A DNA stretch of 6,945 bases from an uncultured Clostridia bacterium (GCA_937914815.1 CALDMI010000267.1:1-6945); one strand, 5' to 3'; numbered from the stretch's first letter, positions 1-6,417 are shown. Notes: generated by a model from the letters alone, not told the origin. Translations and numbers: made by a program.

Positions 1-2
1 GA

Positions 3-521
3 CTGTCAGAAATATCCGGCTACGGAATACGGGATTTCTCTCTCCGTCGCGTCGCACAGAGGGCAGAGGTGTCCTGCGCGGCTCCGTACCGCCATTTCAG
101 GTCAAAAGAGGACCTTATCCTCGCGGTGTTTTCCTATATTGATGACGCGTGGCGCGGCTTTGCCGCCGCCGTCCGCTCGGCGTATTCAGACCCCGCGGAG
201 CTGACTGTCGCGCTCTGCCTCTCGAATATCCGCTTCTGGTATGCGAACTCCTCGTTCCGTACCGCCCTGATCTCCGGCTTCGGCGATATGGGCAGGGGGG
301 TGGACTCCGCTTTCTCGTCCGACCTCATCGACTCTGTCGGGCGTTACGCAGCGTCGACAGGCAAGAGCCCGGAGGAGACATCTATCCTTGTTTACAGCGC
401 GCGGTGCGTCGTATACGGCACCGTTCTTATGCTTGATACTGCGGCAGAGCCGGAGGGGCTCATGTCTGCGGCGGAGGATATGCTCCGCCGCACATTCGGA
501 AAGGAGAAAACAAATGCGTGA
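3..521 (+). CDS. TetR/AcrR-family transcriptional regulator, 5' end missing (partial)
   Basis: This is a probable DNA-binding repressor of the TetR family. The frame is open from base 3 to the TGA at 519-521, giving 172 residues, and the true start lies upstream of the window. The first visible residues (FSLRRVAQRAEVS, then APYRHFRSKEDL) are the second half of a TetR helix-turn-helix: a G/F-S-hydrophobic-R-x-V-A turn, then the recognition helix ending in the family hallmark Y-x-H-F-x-S-K-E-x-L. The remaining 130 or so residues are helical and variable, as expected for a ligand-binding and dimerisation domain, so the ligand cannot be read. A GTG at 69 could be taken as a start but would remove most of the helix-turn-helix, so I reject it. 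The last bases overlap the next gene by 8 bp, suggesting co-transcription and translational coupling; a repressor in this position often controls its own operon (inference). Confidence 0.9.
   Translation: MSEISGYGIRDFSLRRVAQRAEVSCAAPYRHFRSKEDLILAVFSYIDDAWRGFAAAVRSAYSDPAELTVALCLSNIRFWYANSSFRTALISGFGDMGRGVDSAFSSDLIDSVGRYAASTGKSPEETSILVYSARCVVYGTVLMLDTAAEPEGLMSAAEDMLRRTFGKEKTNA
501..506 (+). promoter_or_regulatory. Ribosome-binding site that fixes the start of the CPBP gene
   Basis: AAGGAG lies inside the 3' end of the TetR coding region, seven bases before the ATG at 514. It supports that ATG over the in-frame upstream start at 388, which would add 42 non-conserved residues read from within the tetR gene. 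Confidence 0.8.
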
Positions 522-1521
522 TTTCTTTTATCGGCACACCCCGTGCCCGACGGCGATGCTCGATGAGGCATTGACCGGCAGGTCACATTCGCTCTTTGTC
601 GAAATACTCATATTCTTCCTTGTGTTCTATATCGCGAATATCCCCGCGTCATTTATCCTCTCGATAGTCGCGGTTGCGAATATGATATCCGACCCAGCGT
701 TTTCCGAGGCGATAGCGAGCGGAGAGACTTACGAGCTCGATTATGAAAAGCTTCTTGAATTTCTCACGAACCCGCCGGAGTGGGTCACGTGTATAAACCT
801 CTTTGCCACGGTCTTTCTTATCCTCGCTGCGGTGATATACTGCACGAAGATAGAGAAGAGACCTATCACATCCATGGGCTTCCGCAAAACGAAGAGCTGG
901 TTTCTTGAGTACCTTGTCGGTGCCGGCATCGGCGCAGGGCTCCTCGCCGTGACCGCCGGGCTTGTGGTGCTCTTCGGCGGCGGCAGTCTCAGCTTTACCC
1001 CCTCGTCGTTCTCGCCTCTCTTCACCGTCCTCTTCCTCCTCGGCTATATAATACAGGGCGCGTCCGAGGAGATAGCCCTGCGCGGCTACTTTATGATAAC
1101 CCTCTCGAAGAGGCAGAATATGGCTGTTGCGGTCTTTGCCTCCTCGCTCCTCTTCGGGCTTCTCCACCTTGCAAACAACGGCGTGAGCCTCCTTGCGGTG
1201 GTGAATATCATTATCTTCGGCGTGTTCCTCGCTGTCTATATGCTGAAGCGGGGGAGTATATACGGTGTCCTCGCCATTCATTCCTTCTGGAACTTCACAC
1301 AGGATAAGATATTCGGCTTCAGCGTCTCCGGGCAGGGGACATATTCCTCTCTCTTCTCGTTCACTCCGAAGTTCGGCATGGCTATTATAAGCGGCGGCAC
1401 ATTCGGTATTGAAGGCAGTATAGTGACGACCGCCGTTCTGATAATTGCCCTCGCCGTCGTATTCTTCCTCCCGACCTCGGAGAGGGAGCTGTCCGGCAGC
1501 GGGTTTGTTCTCAATGTGTAA
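514..1521 (+). CDS. CPBP-family intramembrane glutamic/metallo-endopeptidase (CAAX protease/Abi type)
   Basis: A 335-residue polytopic membrane protein of the CPBP (CAAX protease and bacteriocin-processing, Abi) family. The three catalytic motifs are present in order: EEIALR (E185, E186, R190), FGLLH (F214, H218) and HSFWN (H256, N260). These match the family EExxxR, FxxxH and HxxxN patterns, so the active site looks intact. Hydrophobic segments lie at about 27-57, 91-110, 130-155, 168-182, 203-220, 225-245 and 300-319. The stretch at about 58-90 is polar and probably outside the membrane. The start at 514 is chosen from the AAGGAG at 501-506. It overlaps the upstream TetR gene by 8 bp and lies 54 bp before an MscS channel gene. 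In Firmicutes such proteins include prenyl-protein protease relatives, bacteriocin self-immunity proteins and proteases acting on membrane proteins such as anti-sigma factors; nothing here identifies the substrate. Confidence 0.92.
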   Translation: MRDFFYRHTPCPTAMLDEALTGRSHSLFVEILIFFLVFYIANIPASFILSIVAVANMISDPAFSEAIASGETYELDYEKLLEFLTNPPEWVTCINLFATVFLILAAVIYCTKIEKRPITSMGFRKTKSWFLEYLVGAGIGAGLLAVTAGLVVLFGGGSLSFTPSSFSPLFTVLFLLGYIIQGASEEIALRGYFMITLSKRQNMAVAVFASSLLFGLLHLANNGVSLLAVVNIIIFGVFLAVYMLKRGSIYGVLAIHSFWNFTQDKIFGFSVSGQGTYSSLFSFTPKFGMAIISGGTFGIEGSIVTTAVLIIALAVVFFLPTSERELSGSGFVLNV

Positions 1522-1575
1522 AACGGTGTAACCCGGAAATATAAAAGCAAAAACGATAAAACAAAGGAGTAAAAA

Positions 1576-2478
1576 ATGAATTTTCTTCTTGACACGACGG
1601 CGGAGACTACCGCCACAACGGACAGCGGAACATGGGACAGATTTATCGGCACGGTGACCGAGTGGGCGACCAACGCCGGAATAAAAATCCTGATCTCCCT
1701 CCTCATTATCTTCATAGGCTTCCGCGTGATAAATTTTCTGAGCCGCAGGATAATGAAAAAGGCTCTCGCGAAAAAAGCCGATAAAACGATTGTAAAAACT
1801 CTCGCCTATGTCCTCAGTCTGACCCTGAAAATCGCCCTTGTGATAGCGCTCATGGGCTATGTCGGAATAGAGACGAGCTCCTTTGCCGCCATATTCGCCT
1901 CCCTCTCCGTCTGTGTTGGTCTCGCCGTAAACGGCGCCCTCTCGAACATTGCCGGCGGCGTACTCATAATAATGACCCGCCCGTTCAAGATAGACGACTA
2001 TATAAAGGTCGGGGATTACGAGGGCACGGTCGAGGATATCCACCTCGTCCATACAAAAATGCGTACCGTTGATAATCGCGTTATCTATATCCCGAATGGG
2101 ACGCTCTCGTCGTCGACCGTCGAGAACTACAGCGCAAAGGACCTTCGCCGCGTAGACCTCACGTTCTCCGTGTCCTATAATACCGATGTCGAGTTTGCAA
2201 AGAAGGTAATCCTTGAGGCGGTCTCCGCACATTCCCGCGTTCTGAATGACCCCGCACCCTTCGTCCGCGTGAGCTCCCTGTCGTCGAGTTCAATTGACAT
2301 AGCGGCAAAGGTCTGGGTGATAAATGACGATTACTGGACGGTCTACTTTGATACAATTGAGGCTGTCCGCGCCGCTCTTGTGAAGAACGGAATAGAGATC
2401 CCCTATAATCAGCTTGATGTCAATATCCGCGGCAATGTCCCGTCCGGGGACGATAGAAAAGAAACTGAAAGCAAATAA
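1576..2478 (+). CDS. MscS-family small-conductance mechanosensitive ion channel
   Basis: A 300-residue inner-membrane channel of the MscS family, which opens under membrane tension and releases solutes during hypo-osmotic shock. Length is close to the roughly 290 residues of the compact MscS form. Predicted helices: TM1 about 33-54, TM2 about 75-94, and pore-lining TM3 about 103-133 with the family's Gly/Ala pattern (GLAVNGALSNIAGG, 115-128). The hallmark region follows: RPF at 135-137, a beta domain with GTVEDI (150-155), TxxRTxDxR (160-168) and PNG at 173-175. The C-terminal alpha/beta cytoplasmic domain ends in GIEIPYNQLDVNI (272-284), the usual MscS ending. The start is supported by AAAGGAG at 1563-1569, six bases before the ATG. 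It is 54 bp from the protease gene and 30 bp from the next gene, with no terminator seen in either gap, so it is probably part of the same operon. Confidence 0.95.
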   Translation: MNFLLDTTAETTATTDSGTWDRFIGTVTEWATNAGIKILISLLIIFIGFRVINFLSRRIMKKALAKKADKTIVKTLAYVLSLTLKIALVIALMGYVGIETSSFAAIFASLSVCVGLAVNGALSNIAGGVLIIMTRPFKIDDYIKVGDYEGTVEDIHLVHTKMRTVDNRVIYIPNGTLSSSTVENYSAKDLRRVDLTFSVSYNTDVEFAKKVILEAVSAHSRVLNDPAPFVRVSSLSSSSIDIAAKVWVINDDYWTVYFDTIEAVRAALVKNGIEIPYNQLDVNIRGNVPSGDDRKETESK

Positions 2479-2508
2479 TTTTTACGTAAGAAAGAGAAAC
2501 GGGAAACA

Positions 2509-3750
2509 ATGGTTAACTTTGGTATAATAGGTCTCGGCAACCGCGGCTCCATGATGCTGCGCGACCCGCTCCTTAAATTTCCGGAACTTAGATTTACCGT
2601 GATGTGCGACGTTTACCCCGACAGGGTAGAGGGTGCGCAGAAAAAGGTATTTGATGACAGGGGATATACCCCATATGGCACGACGGATTACCGCGAGGCG
2701 ATAGATTATCTCGCCGCCCTCCCGGGGGACGAGCCACGCGCCGTCTATGTTTCCACATCGTGGGAGTACCATGCGGAGGTCTCGATATATGCGATGCGTC
2801 GCGGCGTCGCCGTCGCCTCGGAGATAAACGGTGCGGCATCGTATGAGGAGTGCGCCGCGCTTGTCAGAACCTATGAGGAGACGAAAACTCCGTATATGTT
2901 CATGGAGAACTGTTGCTTTGACGAGCAGGAGCTCCTCGTTACCTCCATGGCGCGCGCAGGAAAGTTCGGCACTATCGTGCACTGCAACGGCGCATATGCG
3001 CACGATTTGCGCTCCGAGGTGACGAACGGCAATAATAAGCGCCATTACCGCCTCCACCACTACCTGAACCGCAACTGCGATAACTACCCGACCCACGAGA
3101 TAGGACCTATCGCAAAAATTCTGAATATAAACCGAGGAAACCGCTTTGTCTCCCTCGTCTCCGTAGCTTCAAAGTCCTGCGGGCTTGAGGAGTATGTGGC
3201 GGCGCACCCGGAGATAGACCCGTCCCTCGCCGGGAAGAAATTCAAGCAGGGCGATATAATATCGACGATAATCACCTGTGCCGGTGGCGAGACTGTGACC
3301 CTCCGCCTCGACACCACCCTCCCGCGCTCCTATAACCGTGATATACGCGTCCACGGTACGAAGGGATTTTACGAGATGGGACCGGATATCTTCTTCTTTG
3401 ACGGAGAGGACAAGGAGTCCTTCGCGACCCTCCCGTACTACAAGGATAACTTCAATAACGCCGAAAAGTATAAGCCTGAGTACCTTCCCCCCGTCTGGCG
3501 GGATATCCCCCCGGAGGAGAAGGAGAAGGGGCACGGCGGAATGGATTACATAGAGTTCCATGTGTTCCTTGACGCCCTCGTAAATAAGAAGCCCATGCCG
3601 ATAGATGTATACGACGCCGCGACATGGTCGGCGATAACCTACCTCTCGGAGCAGTCAATAGCCGCGGGCGGCGCGCCGCAGTCTTTCCCGGATTTCACCG
3701 GCGGAAAGTGGACGACAAGACCCTCCGAGGATGTCATCGCACTGAAATAA
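2509..3750 (+). CDS. GH109-like, NAD-dependent Gfo/Idh/MocA-fold glycosidase (probable alpha-N-acetylgalactosaminidase)
   Basis: A 413-residue protein with an N-terminal Rossmann fold (GLGNRG, 8-13; CDVYPDRV, 33-40) followed by an alpha/beta oxidoreductase-type domain. Beyond the general fold it carries blocks I recognise from GH109: MENCC (132-136), MARAGKFG (147-154), GAYAHDLR (161-168), YPTHEIGP (193-200), LNINRGNRFVSLVSVA (205-220), LPRSYNRDIRVHGTKG (271-286), GHGGMDY (341-347), DVYDAATWSAITYLSEQSIA (366-385) and PDFTGGKW (394-401). GH109 enzymes use tightly bound NAD+ to oxidise the sugar transiently and cleave alpha-linked GalNAc. The Tyr and His of YPTH (Y193, H196) and the Tyr of PRSY (Y275) are kept; I believe these lie in the GH109 active site. 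There is no signal peptide, so it should be cytoplasmic, unlike many exported GH109 members. The ATG is fixed by the Rossmann strand starting at residue 3; the Shine-Dalgarno is weak (GGGA, 2501-2504). Family is secure; substrate is inferred. Confidence 0.88.
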   Translation: MVNFGIIGLGNRGSMMLRDPLLKFPELRFTVMCDVYPDRVEGAQKKVFDDRGYTPYGTTDYREAIDYLAALPGDEPRAVYVSTSWEYHAEVSIYAMRRGVAVASEINGAASYEECAALVRTYEETKTPYMFMENCCFDEQELLVTSMARAGKFGTIVHCNGAYAHDLRSEVTNGNNKRHYRLHHYLNRNCDNYPTHEIGPIAKILNINRGNRFVSLVSVASKSCGLEEYVAAHPEIDPSLAGKKFKQGDIISTIITCAGGETVTLRLDTTLPRSYNRDIRVHGTKGFYEMGPDIFFFDGEDKESFATLPYYKDNFNNAEKYKPEYLPPVWRDIPPEEKEKGHGGMDYIEFHVFLDALVNKKPMPIDVYDAATWSAITYLSEQSIAAGGAPQSFPDFTGGKWTTRPSEDVIALK

Positions 3751-3765
3751 TCGGAAGTAAAAATG

Positions 3766-3797
3766 AAAAACCGGCAGGGGCGACCCTGCCGGTTTTT
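3766..3797. terminator. Bidirectional intrinsic terminator with a GCGA tetraloop
   Basis: A 9-bp perfect G+C-rich stem (CCGGCAGGG at 3771-3779 with CCCTGCCGG at 3784-3792) closes on the loop GCGA (3780-3783), a GNRA tetraloop. Five A bases precede the stem and five T bases follow it, so it can end transcripts on both strands. It lies between the convergent GH109-like gene (ends 3750) and smpB (ends 3814), and should stop both. Confidence 0.95.
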
Positions 3798-3813
3798 CAT
3801 AATTTTCTCACAA

Positions 3814-4287
3814 TCAGTCGTTGTAAGATTTGTCTTTCATTCTCCGCTCAATAACCCTGTCGGCGTCGCGCTTTGCTATCGTGTCGCGCTTGTCATAGTT
3901 CTTCTTACCCTTGCACAGCCCGACGGAGACCTTCACATTTGACCCCCGGAAATAGAACGACAGCGGGACGAGGGTGTACCCCTCGCGCGAGACGAGTCCC
4001 GCGAGCTTCATTATCTCTCTCTTGTGCATGAGGAGCCTCCTGTCGCGGAGCGGGTCGCGGTTGAATATGTTTCCGTGATCGTAGGGGCTTATGTGGATCC
4101 CGGTGGCGAAGAGCTCGCCGCCCCGCACCTCGCAGTAGGAGTCCTTGAGGTTCACACCCCCACAGCGCACCGACTTTACCTCCGTGCCCGTGAGTTCGAT
4201 TCCCGCCTCATAGGTCTCGACGACGAGGTAGTCGTGCCGCGCTTTTCTGTTTTCGGCTATAACTCTGCCGTCGCTCTTTCTGTCCAT
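3814..4287 (-). CDS. smpB: SsrA-binding protein SmpB
   Basis: A 157-residue cytoplasmic RNA-binding protein, the partner of tmRNA (SsrA) in trans-translation, which frees ribosomes stalled on broken mRNA and tags the product for degradation. The whole family pattern is present: NRKARHDY near the N-terminus, ETYEAGIELTGTEVKS, NLKDSYCE, the HISPYDHGN loop, DPLRDRRLLMHKREI, GYTLVPLSFYF, and the basic GKKNYDKRDTIAKRDADR tail that follows the mRNA path in the ribosome. Length is typical (about 150-160). The ATG at 4287 is preceded on the minus strand by GGAGG (4292-4296) five bases upstream. It has its own strong promoter at 4329-4357 and ends at the shared terminator. The tmRNA gene, which sometimes lies nearby, is not in this window. 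Confidence 0.98.
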   Translation of the reverse strand: MDRKSDGRVIAENRKARHDYLVVETYEAGIELTGTEVKSVRCGGVNLKDSYCEVRGGELFATGIHISPYDHGNIFNRDPLRDRRLLMHKREIMKLAGLVSREGYTLVPLSFYFRGSNVKVSVGLCKGKKNYDKRDTIAKRDADRVIERRMKDKSYND

Positions 4288-4328
4288 GTCCCCTCCGAAA
4301 AATTATATCTGCAATTTATTTGCAAATC

Positions 4329-4357
4329 ATTATAGCATAAAGCGGGGACAATATCAA
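4329..4357 (-). promoter_or_regulatory. Sigma-A-type promoter of smpB
   Basis: On the minus strand, TTGATA (4352-4357) is followed after exactly 17 bases by a perfect TATAAT (4329-4334). A TGC just before the -10 box makes it an extended -10 promoter. Transcription would start near 4322, leaving a leader of about 35 bases before smpB. The promoter sits in the gap after spoIIR, so smpB need not depend on sporulation transcription. Confidence 0.87.
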
Positions 4358-4363
4358 CCCCGC
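4342..4363. repeat. 6-bp inverted repeat flanking the smpB -35 box
   Basis: GCGGGG (4342-4347) and CCCCGC (4358-4363) are perfect inverted arms ten bases apart, with the -35 hexamer TTGATA between them. On the minus strand the hairpin is followed by TTTAT, so it could be a weak terminator for spoIIR, an operator over the smpB promoter, or chance. No choice can be made from sequence alone. Confidence 0.4.
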
Positions 4364-4384
4364 GAGAGCGATTTCCCGGGATTT

Positions 4385-4957
4385 TCAGGAAAAACACTCC
4401 GCCGCGAGCTCGAGGAGCTTGAACTTTATCCGGTACTTACCGCCGATGAGCCGTACCTCCTCGTCGGTGTACCCGTCCGTCGCCTCCCCCTCGGCGAGCG
4501 TCGTGCAGAGGGGAGGGAACATGACGCACCACCAGTTTTTTCCCGTCGCCTCACCTATCATTATGCGCAGCGACATGTATCTCCCGGCAGGGAGCGAAAA
4601 GTCGCCGTAGTCCCGCCTCCCGTACTTCTCCTCCGAGAGCGTGACCGCGACGGGGTACTCATACCCATGCTCACGTATTACCTCTCCGGCGCATTTCTGT
4701 ATGTCGGAGAGCCGGGAGCGGAGCGCCGCCTCTGCCTCCTCCGCACTCCCGCAAGAGGAAAGCGCACCGGAAAACTCCGCGAGTATCCTGTCCCGAACCG
4801 CGAGCTTCAGCGACTGGTCGCCCTCGCTGTCGGAGTTCGCAATGACGTCGAGGCGCACGGTGTCGGAGTATATCTCCCCCTCCGCCTCGGTGGGTATTAC
4901 GGCTATTACAAGTGTGCAGAGCAGGGCGACAATCGCCGATACAACAATCTTTTTCAT
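4385..4957 (-). CDS. spoIIR: Stage II sporulation protein R (SpoIIR)
   Basis: A 190-residue secreted signalling protein. In the characterised Bacillus system SpoIIR is made in the forespore, crosses into the space between the two membranes and triggers SpoIIGA to process pro-sigma-E in the mother cell. Residues 1-25 form a signal peptide or membrane anchor: MKK, a hydrophobic core to about 21, then TEA. The family blocks follow: VRLDVIANSDSEGDQSLKLA (34-53) with VRD at 54-56, and a C-terminal core of GDFSLPAGRY (118-127), LRIMIG (130-135) and NWWCVMFPPLC (141-151). Cys144 and Cys151 are the usual pair. The ATG at 4957 is chosen because it yields the signal peptide; only a weak purine-rich stretch lies before it. 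Expression would be expected from sigma-F, but I see no clear sigma-F promoter upstream. It reads toward smpB, 97 bp apart, and diverges from the GH88 genes. Confidence 0.95.
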   Translation of the reverse strand: MKKIVVSAIVALLCTLVIAVIPTEAEGEIYSDTVRLDVIANSDSEGDQSLKLAVRDRILAEFSGALSSCGSAEEAEAALRSRLSDIQKCAGEVIREHGYEYPVAVTLSEEKYGRRDYGDFSLPAGRYMSLRIMIGEATGKNWWCVMFPPLCTTLAEGEATDGYTDEEVRLIGGKYRIKFKLLELAAECFS

Positions 4958-4981
4958 TTTTTCTCTCTATGTATTTTTTCT

Positions 4982-4995
4982 CCCGCCGCGGCGGG
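4982..4995. repeat. Perfect 14-bp G+C-rich palindrome upstream of spoIIR
   Basis: CCCGCCGCGGCGGG reads the same on both strands, centred between 4988 and 4989, 25 bases before the spoIIR start. There is no loop and no T-run downstream on either strand, so it is not a terminator. It could be a protein-binding site or form a structure in the spoIIR leader; the function is unknown. Confidence 0.4.
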
Positions 4996-5014
4996 GCAGA
5001 GAAATCTTTGACAG

Positions 5015-5076
5015 TGCGGGCGCGTGTTATTCACCCTGCACAAAAAAATCATGGGATTTTCTATGTTGCGGGCGCG
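5015..5076. repeat. Direct repeat TGCGGGCGCG in the divergent intergenic region
   Basis: The ten bases TGCGGGCGCG occur at 5015-5024 and again at 5067-5076. A 7-bp inverted copy of the core (CGCCCGC, 5093-5099) lies between the -35 and -10 boxes of the GH88 promoter. The copies could be operator half-sites between spoIIR and the GH88 genes. They are simple G+C-rich words, so chance is possible. Confidence 0.35.
5045..5060. repeat. Inverted repeat upstream of the GH88 promoter
   Basis: AAAATC (5045-5050) and GATTTT (5055-5060) are perfect inverted arms four bases apart. The site ends 24 bases before the -35 box of the GH88 promoter, a plausible place for an activator or repressor of a sugar operon. 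The regulator is not in the window. Confidence 0.35.
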
Positions 5077-5084
5077 CTTTCCGC

Positions 5085-5113
5085 TTGACTTCCGCCCGCG
5101 CGTATGGTAAGAT
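5085..5113 (+). promoter_or_regulatory. Sigma-A-type promoter of the tandem GH88 genes
   Basis: TTGACT (5085-5090) and TAAGAT (5108-5113) are 17 bases apart, each one base from consensus, and a TGG before the -10 box gives an extended -10. Transcription would start near 5120, leaving a leader of about 60 bases. The leader holds a short hairpin (GGGCTG, 5141-5146, with CAGCCC, 5158-5163) of unknown meaning, then AAAGGAG at 5171-5177. Confidence 0.8.
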
Positions 5114-5182
5114 ATACGCGTAGAAGTATTAAAAAACGCGGGGCTGCGCATAAACGACAGCCCGACACAAAAAGGAGAATTT

Positions 5183-6370
5183 ATGTTACCGACGGTACCG
5201 AAGATCGATAACCCCGAAAAGTACTCCGACTTTGACCTCCCGCGTGAGAAACTGGAGTACGCCCTCGGCGAGGCACTCAAAAAGATCGATTACGCTATCG
5301 AGACCATGAACGGGAAGTTCCCCGCAGAGTACGGCGTGAACAATATCTATGCTCCGATGGAGAACAACTACGGGTGGGGCAGCGGCTTCTGGCCCGGAAT
5401 GATCTGGCATGCCTATGAGCTTACCGGAGACGAGAAGTACAAGGAGACTGCAACCTCTCTTATACCGAGCTTCCTTACGAGAATACAGCAAAAGCTCGGC
5501 GTAAATCACCACGATATGGGCTTTCTCTATACGCCCTCATGCGTCGCGGCTTATAAGCTGACGGGGAACGAGACGGCAAAGGAGGCGGCGATCCTCGCGG
5601 CAGACCACCTTATCACAAGATACCATGCAAAGGGCAAGTTCATTCAGGCATGGGGCGATGTCCGCGACCCGGAGAGCTACCGCCTGATAATAGACTGCCT
5701 TCTGAATATCCCGCTCCTCTATTGGGCGAGCGAGGTTACCGGGGACCCGAAATACGACGAGATAGCCTATAACCACTTCAATACGACGGTGAATGTCTGC
5801 TGCCGCCCGGACGCCAGCACATTCCATACCTACTACTTCAACCCGAAGACCGGAAAGCCGCTGCGCGGCGCGACCCACCAGGGTAACTCGGACGACTCCG
5901 CATGGGCGAGGGGACAGGCATGGGGAATGTACGGTCCGCTTCTCACGAATATGTACCACCCGAATGAAAAGGCGATACAGGTATTTGAGGCGACGACGAA
6001 CTATTTCCTGAATCATATTCCGTCAGACTACCTTGCATACTGGGACCTCTGCTTTACCGACGGCTCGACACAGCCGCGCGATTCGTCCTCCGATGCGATA
6101 GCCCTCTGCGCTCTGCTTGAGGGGATAAAGCACCTCGACGATACCGACCCCTTGAAGAGCATATATACAAACGCCGCAAAGAGAATTATGAATACCCTTA
6201 TTGACACCTGCCTGACAAAGGATATTCCGGAGTCGAACGGTCTGCTTCTCCACGCGACCTACGCCCTCCCGCAGAAGATAGGAGTCGATGACCTCAATAT
6301 ATGGGGTGACTACTTCTATATGGAGGCTCTCCACCGTATGCTGAACCCCGACTGGCACCCCTACTGGTAA
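5183..6370 (+). CDS. GH88 unsaturated glucuronyl hydrolase, first copy
   Basis: A 395-residue (alpha/alpha)6-barrel enzyme of glycoside hydrolase family 88, which removes the 4,5-unsaturated uronic acid from the non-reducing end of oligosaccharides left by polysaccharide lyases. Family motifs in order: GFWPGMIWHAYELTGDEKY (68-86), NHHDMGF (108-114) with catalytic Asp D111, YRLIIDCLLNIPLLYWAS (166-183) with the second catalytic Asp D171, FHTYYFNPKTG (214-224), QGNSDDSAWARGQAWGMYG (233-251) and NIWGDYFYMEALHR (372-385). D111 and D171 correspond to Asp88 and Asp149 of the Bacillus GL1 enzyme. N235 stands where I expect Tyr or Ala in QGxSDDS. Length fits the family (about 370-400). There is no signal peptide, so it acts on imported disaccharides. 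The ATG follows AAAGGAG by five bases. Which glycosaminoglycan or sulfation pattern it prefers cannot be read. Confidence 0.93.
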   Translation: MLPTVPKIDNPEKYSDFDLPREKLEYALGEALKKIDYAIETMNGKFPAEYGVNNIYAPMENNYGWGSGFWPGMIWHAYELTGDEKYKETATSLIPSFLTRIQQKLGVNHHDMGFLYTPSCVAAYKLTGNETAKEAAILAADHLITRYHAKGKFIQAWGDVRDPESYRLIIDCLLNIPLLYWASEVTGDPKYDEIAYNHFNTTVNVCCRPDASTFHTYYFNPKTGKPLRGATHQGNSDDSAWARGQAWGMYGPLLTNMYHPNEKAIQVFEATTNYFLNHIPSDYLAYWDLCFTDGSTQPRDSSSDAIALCALLEGIKHLDDTDPLKSIYTNAAKRIMNTLIDTCLTKDIPESNGLLLHATYALPQKIGVDDLNIWGDYFYMEALHRMLNPDWHPYW

Positions 6371-6417
6371 GAGAACATACCGTAAAAATCATAAAACAAA
6401 GAAATCAGAAGAGATAT

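Noticed and set aside
388..513. Upstream ATG extension of the CPBP gene
   Set aside because: The extra 42 residues are read from TetR coding sequence, and a good ribosome-binding site stands at the right distance from 514.
1522..1575. Possible terminator or separate promoter between the CPBP and MscS genes
   Set aside because: Only a 3-bp GGT/ACC pairing is found, with no T-run, and no paired -35 and -10 boxes can be made out in this A-rich gap.
649..2232. Long minus-strand open frame (527 codons) opposite the CPBP and MscS genes
   Set aside because: It lies antisense to two genes with clear conserved motifs, has a low-complexity Glu/Arg/Gly-rich translation and matches no family I know. 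It arises because the sense genes avoid TTA, CTA and TCA codons, leaving few antisense stops.
2482..3096. Minus-strand open frame opposite the GH109-like gene
   Set aside because: The sense frame has the full GH109 motif set; the antisense product is not recognisable.
3798..4384. Search for tmRNA (ssrA) beside smpB
   Set aside because: No tag-coding stretch or tRNA-like ends are visible; the space on both sides of smpB is filled by the terminator, the promoter and spoIIR.
4286..5011. Plus-strand open frame (241 codons) opposite spoIIR
   Set aside because: It is the antisense shadow of spoIIR, with no ribosome site, and its translation is Arg-rich with no recognisable domain.
5008..5032. Possible sigma-F or sigma-G promoter for spoIIR (GAATA on the minus strand at 5028-5032)
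   Set aside because: The matching -10 region has too many mismatches to the GGNNANANT or CATNNTA patterns at a proper spacing.
5069..5082. Possible CcpA (cre) site next to the GH88 -35 box
   Set aside because: Only the right half (CGCTTTCC) resembles the consensus; the left half and the final base mismatch, including required T and A positions.
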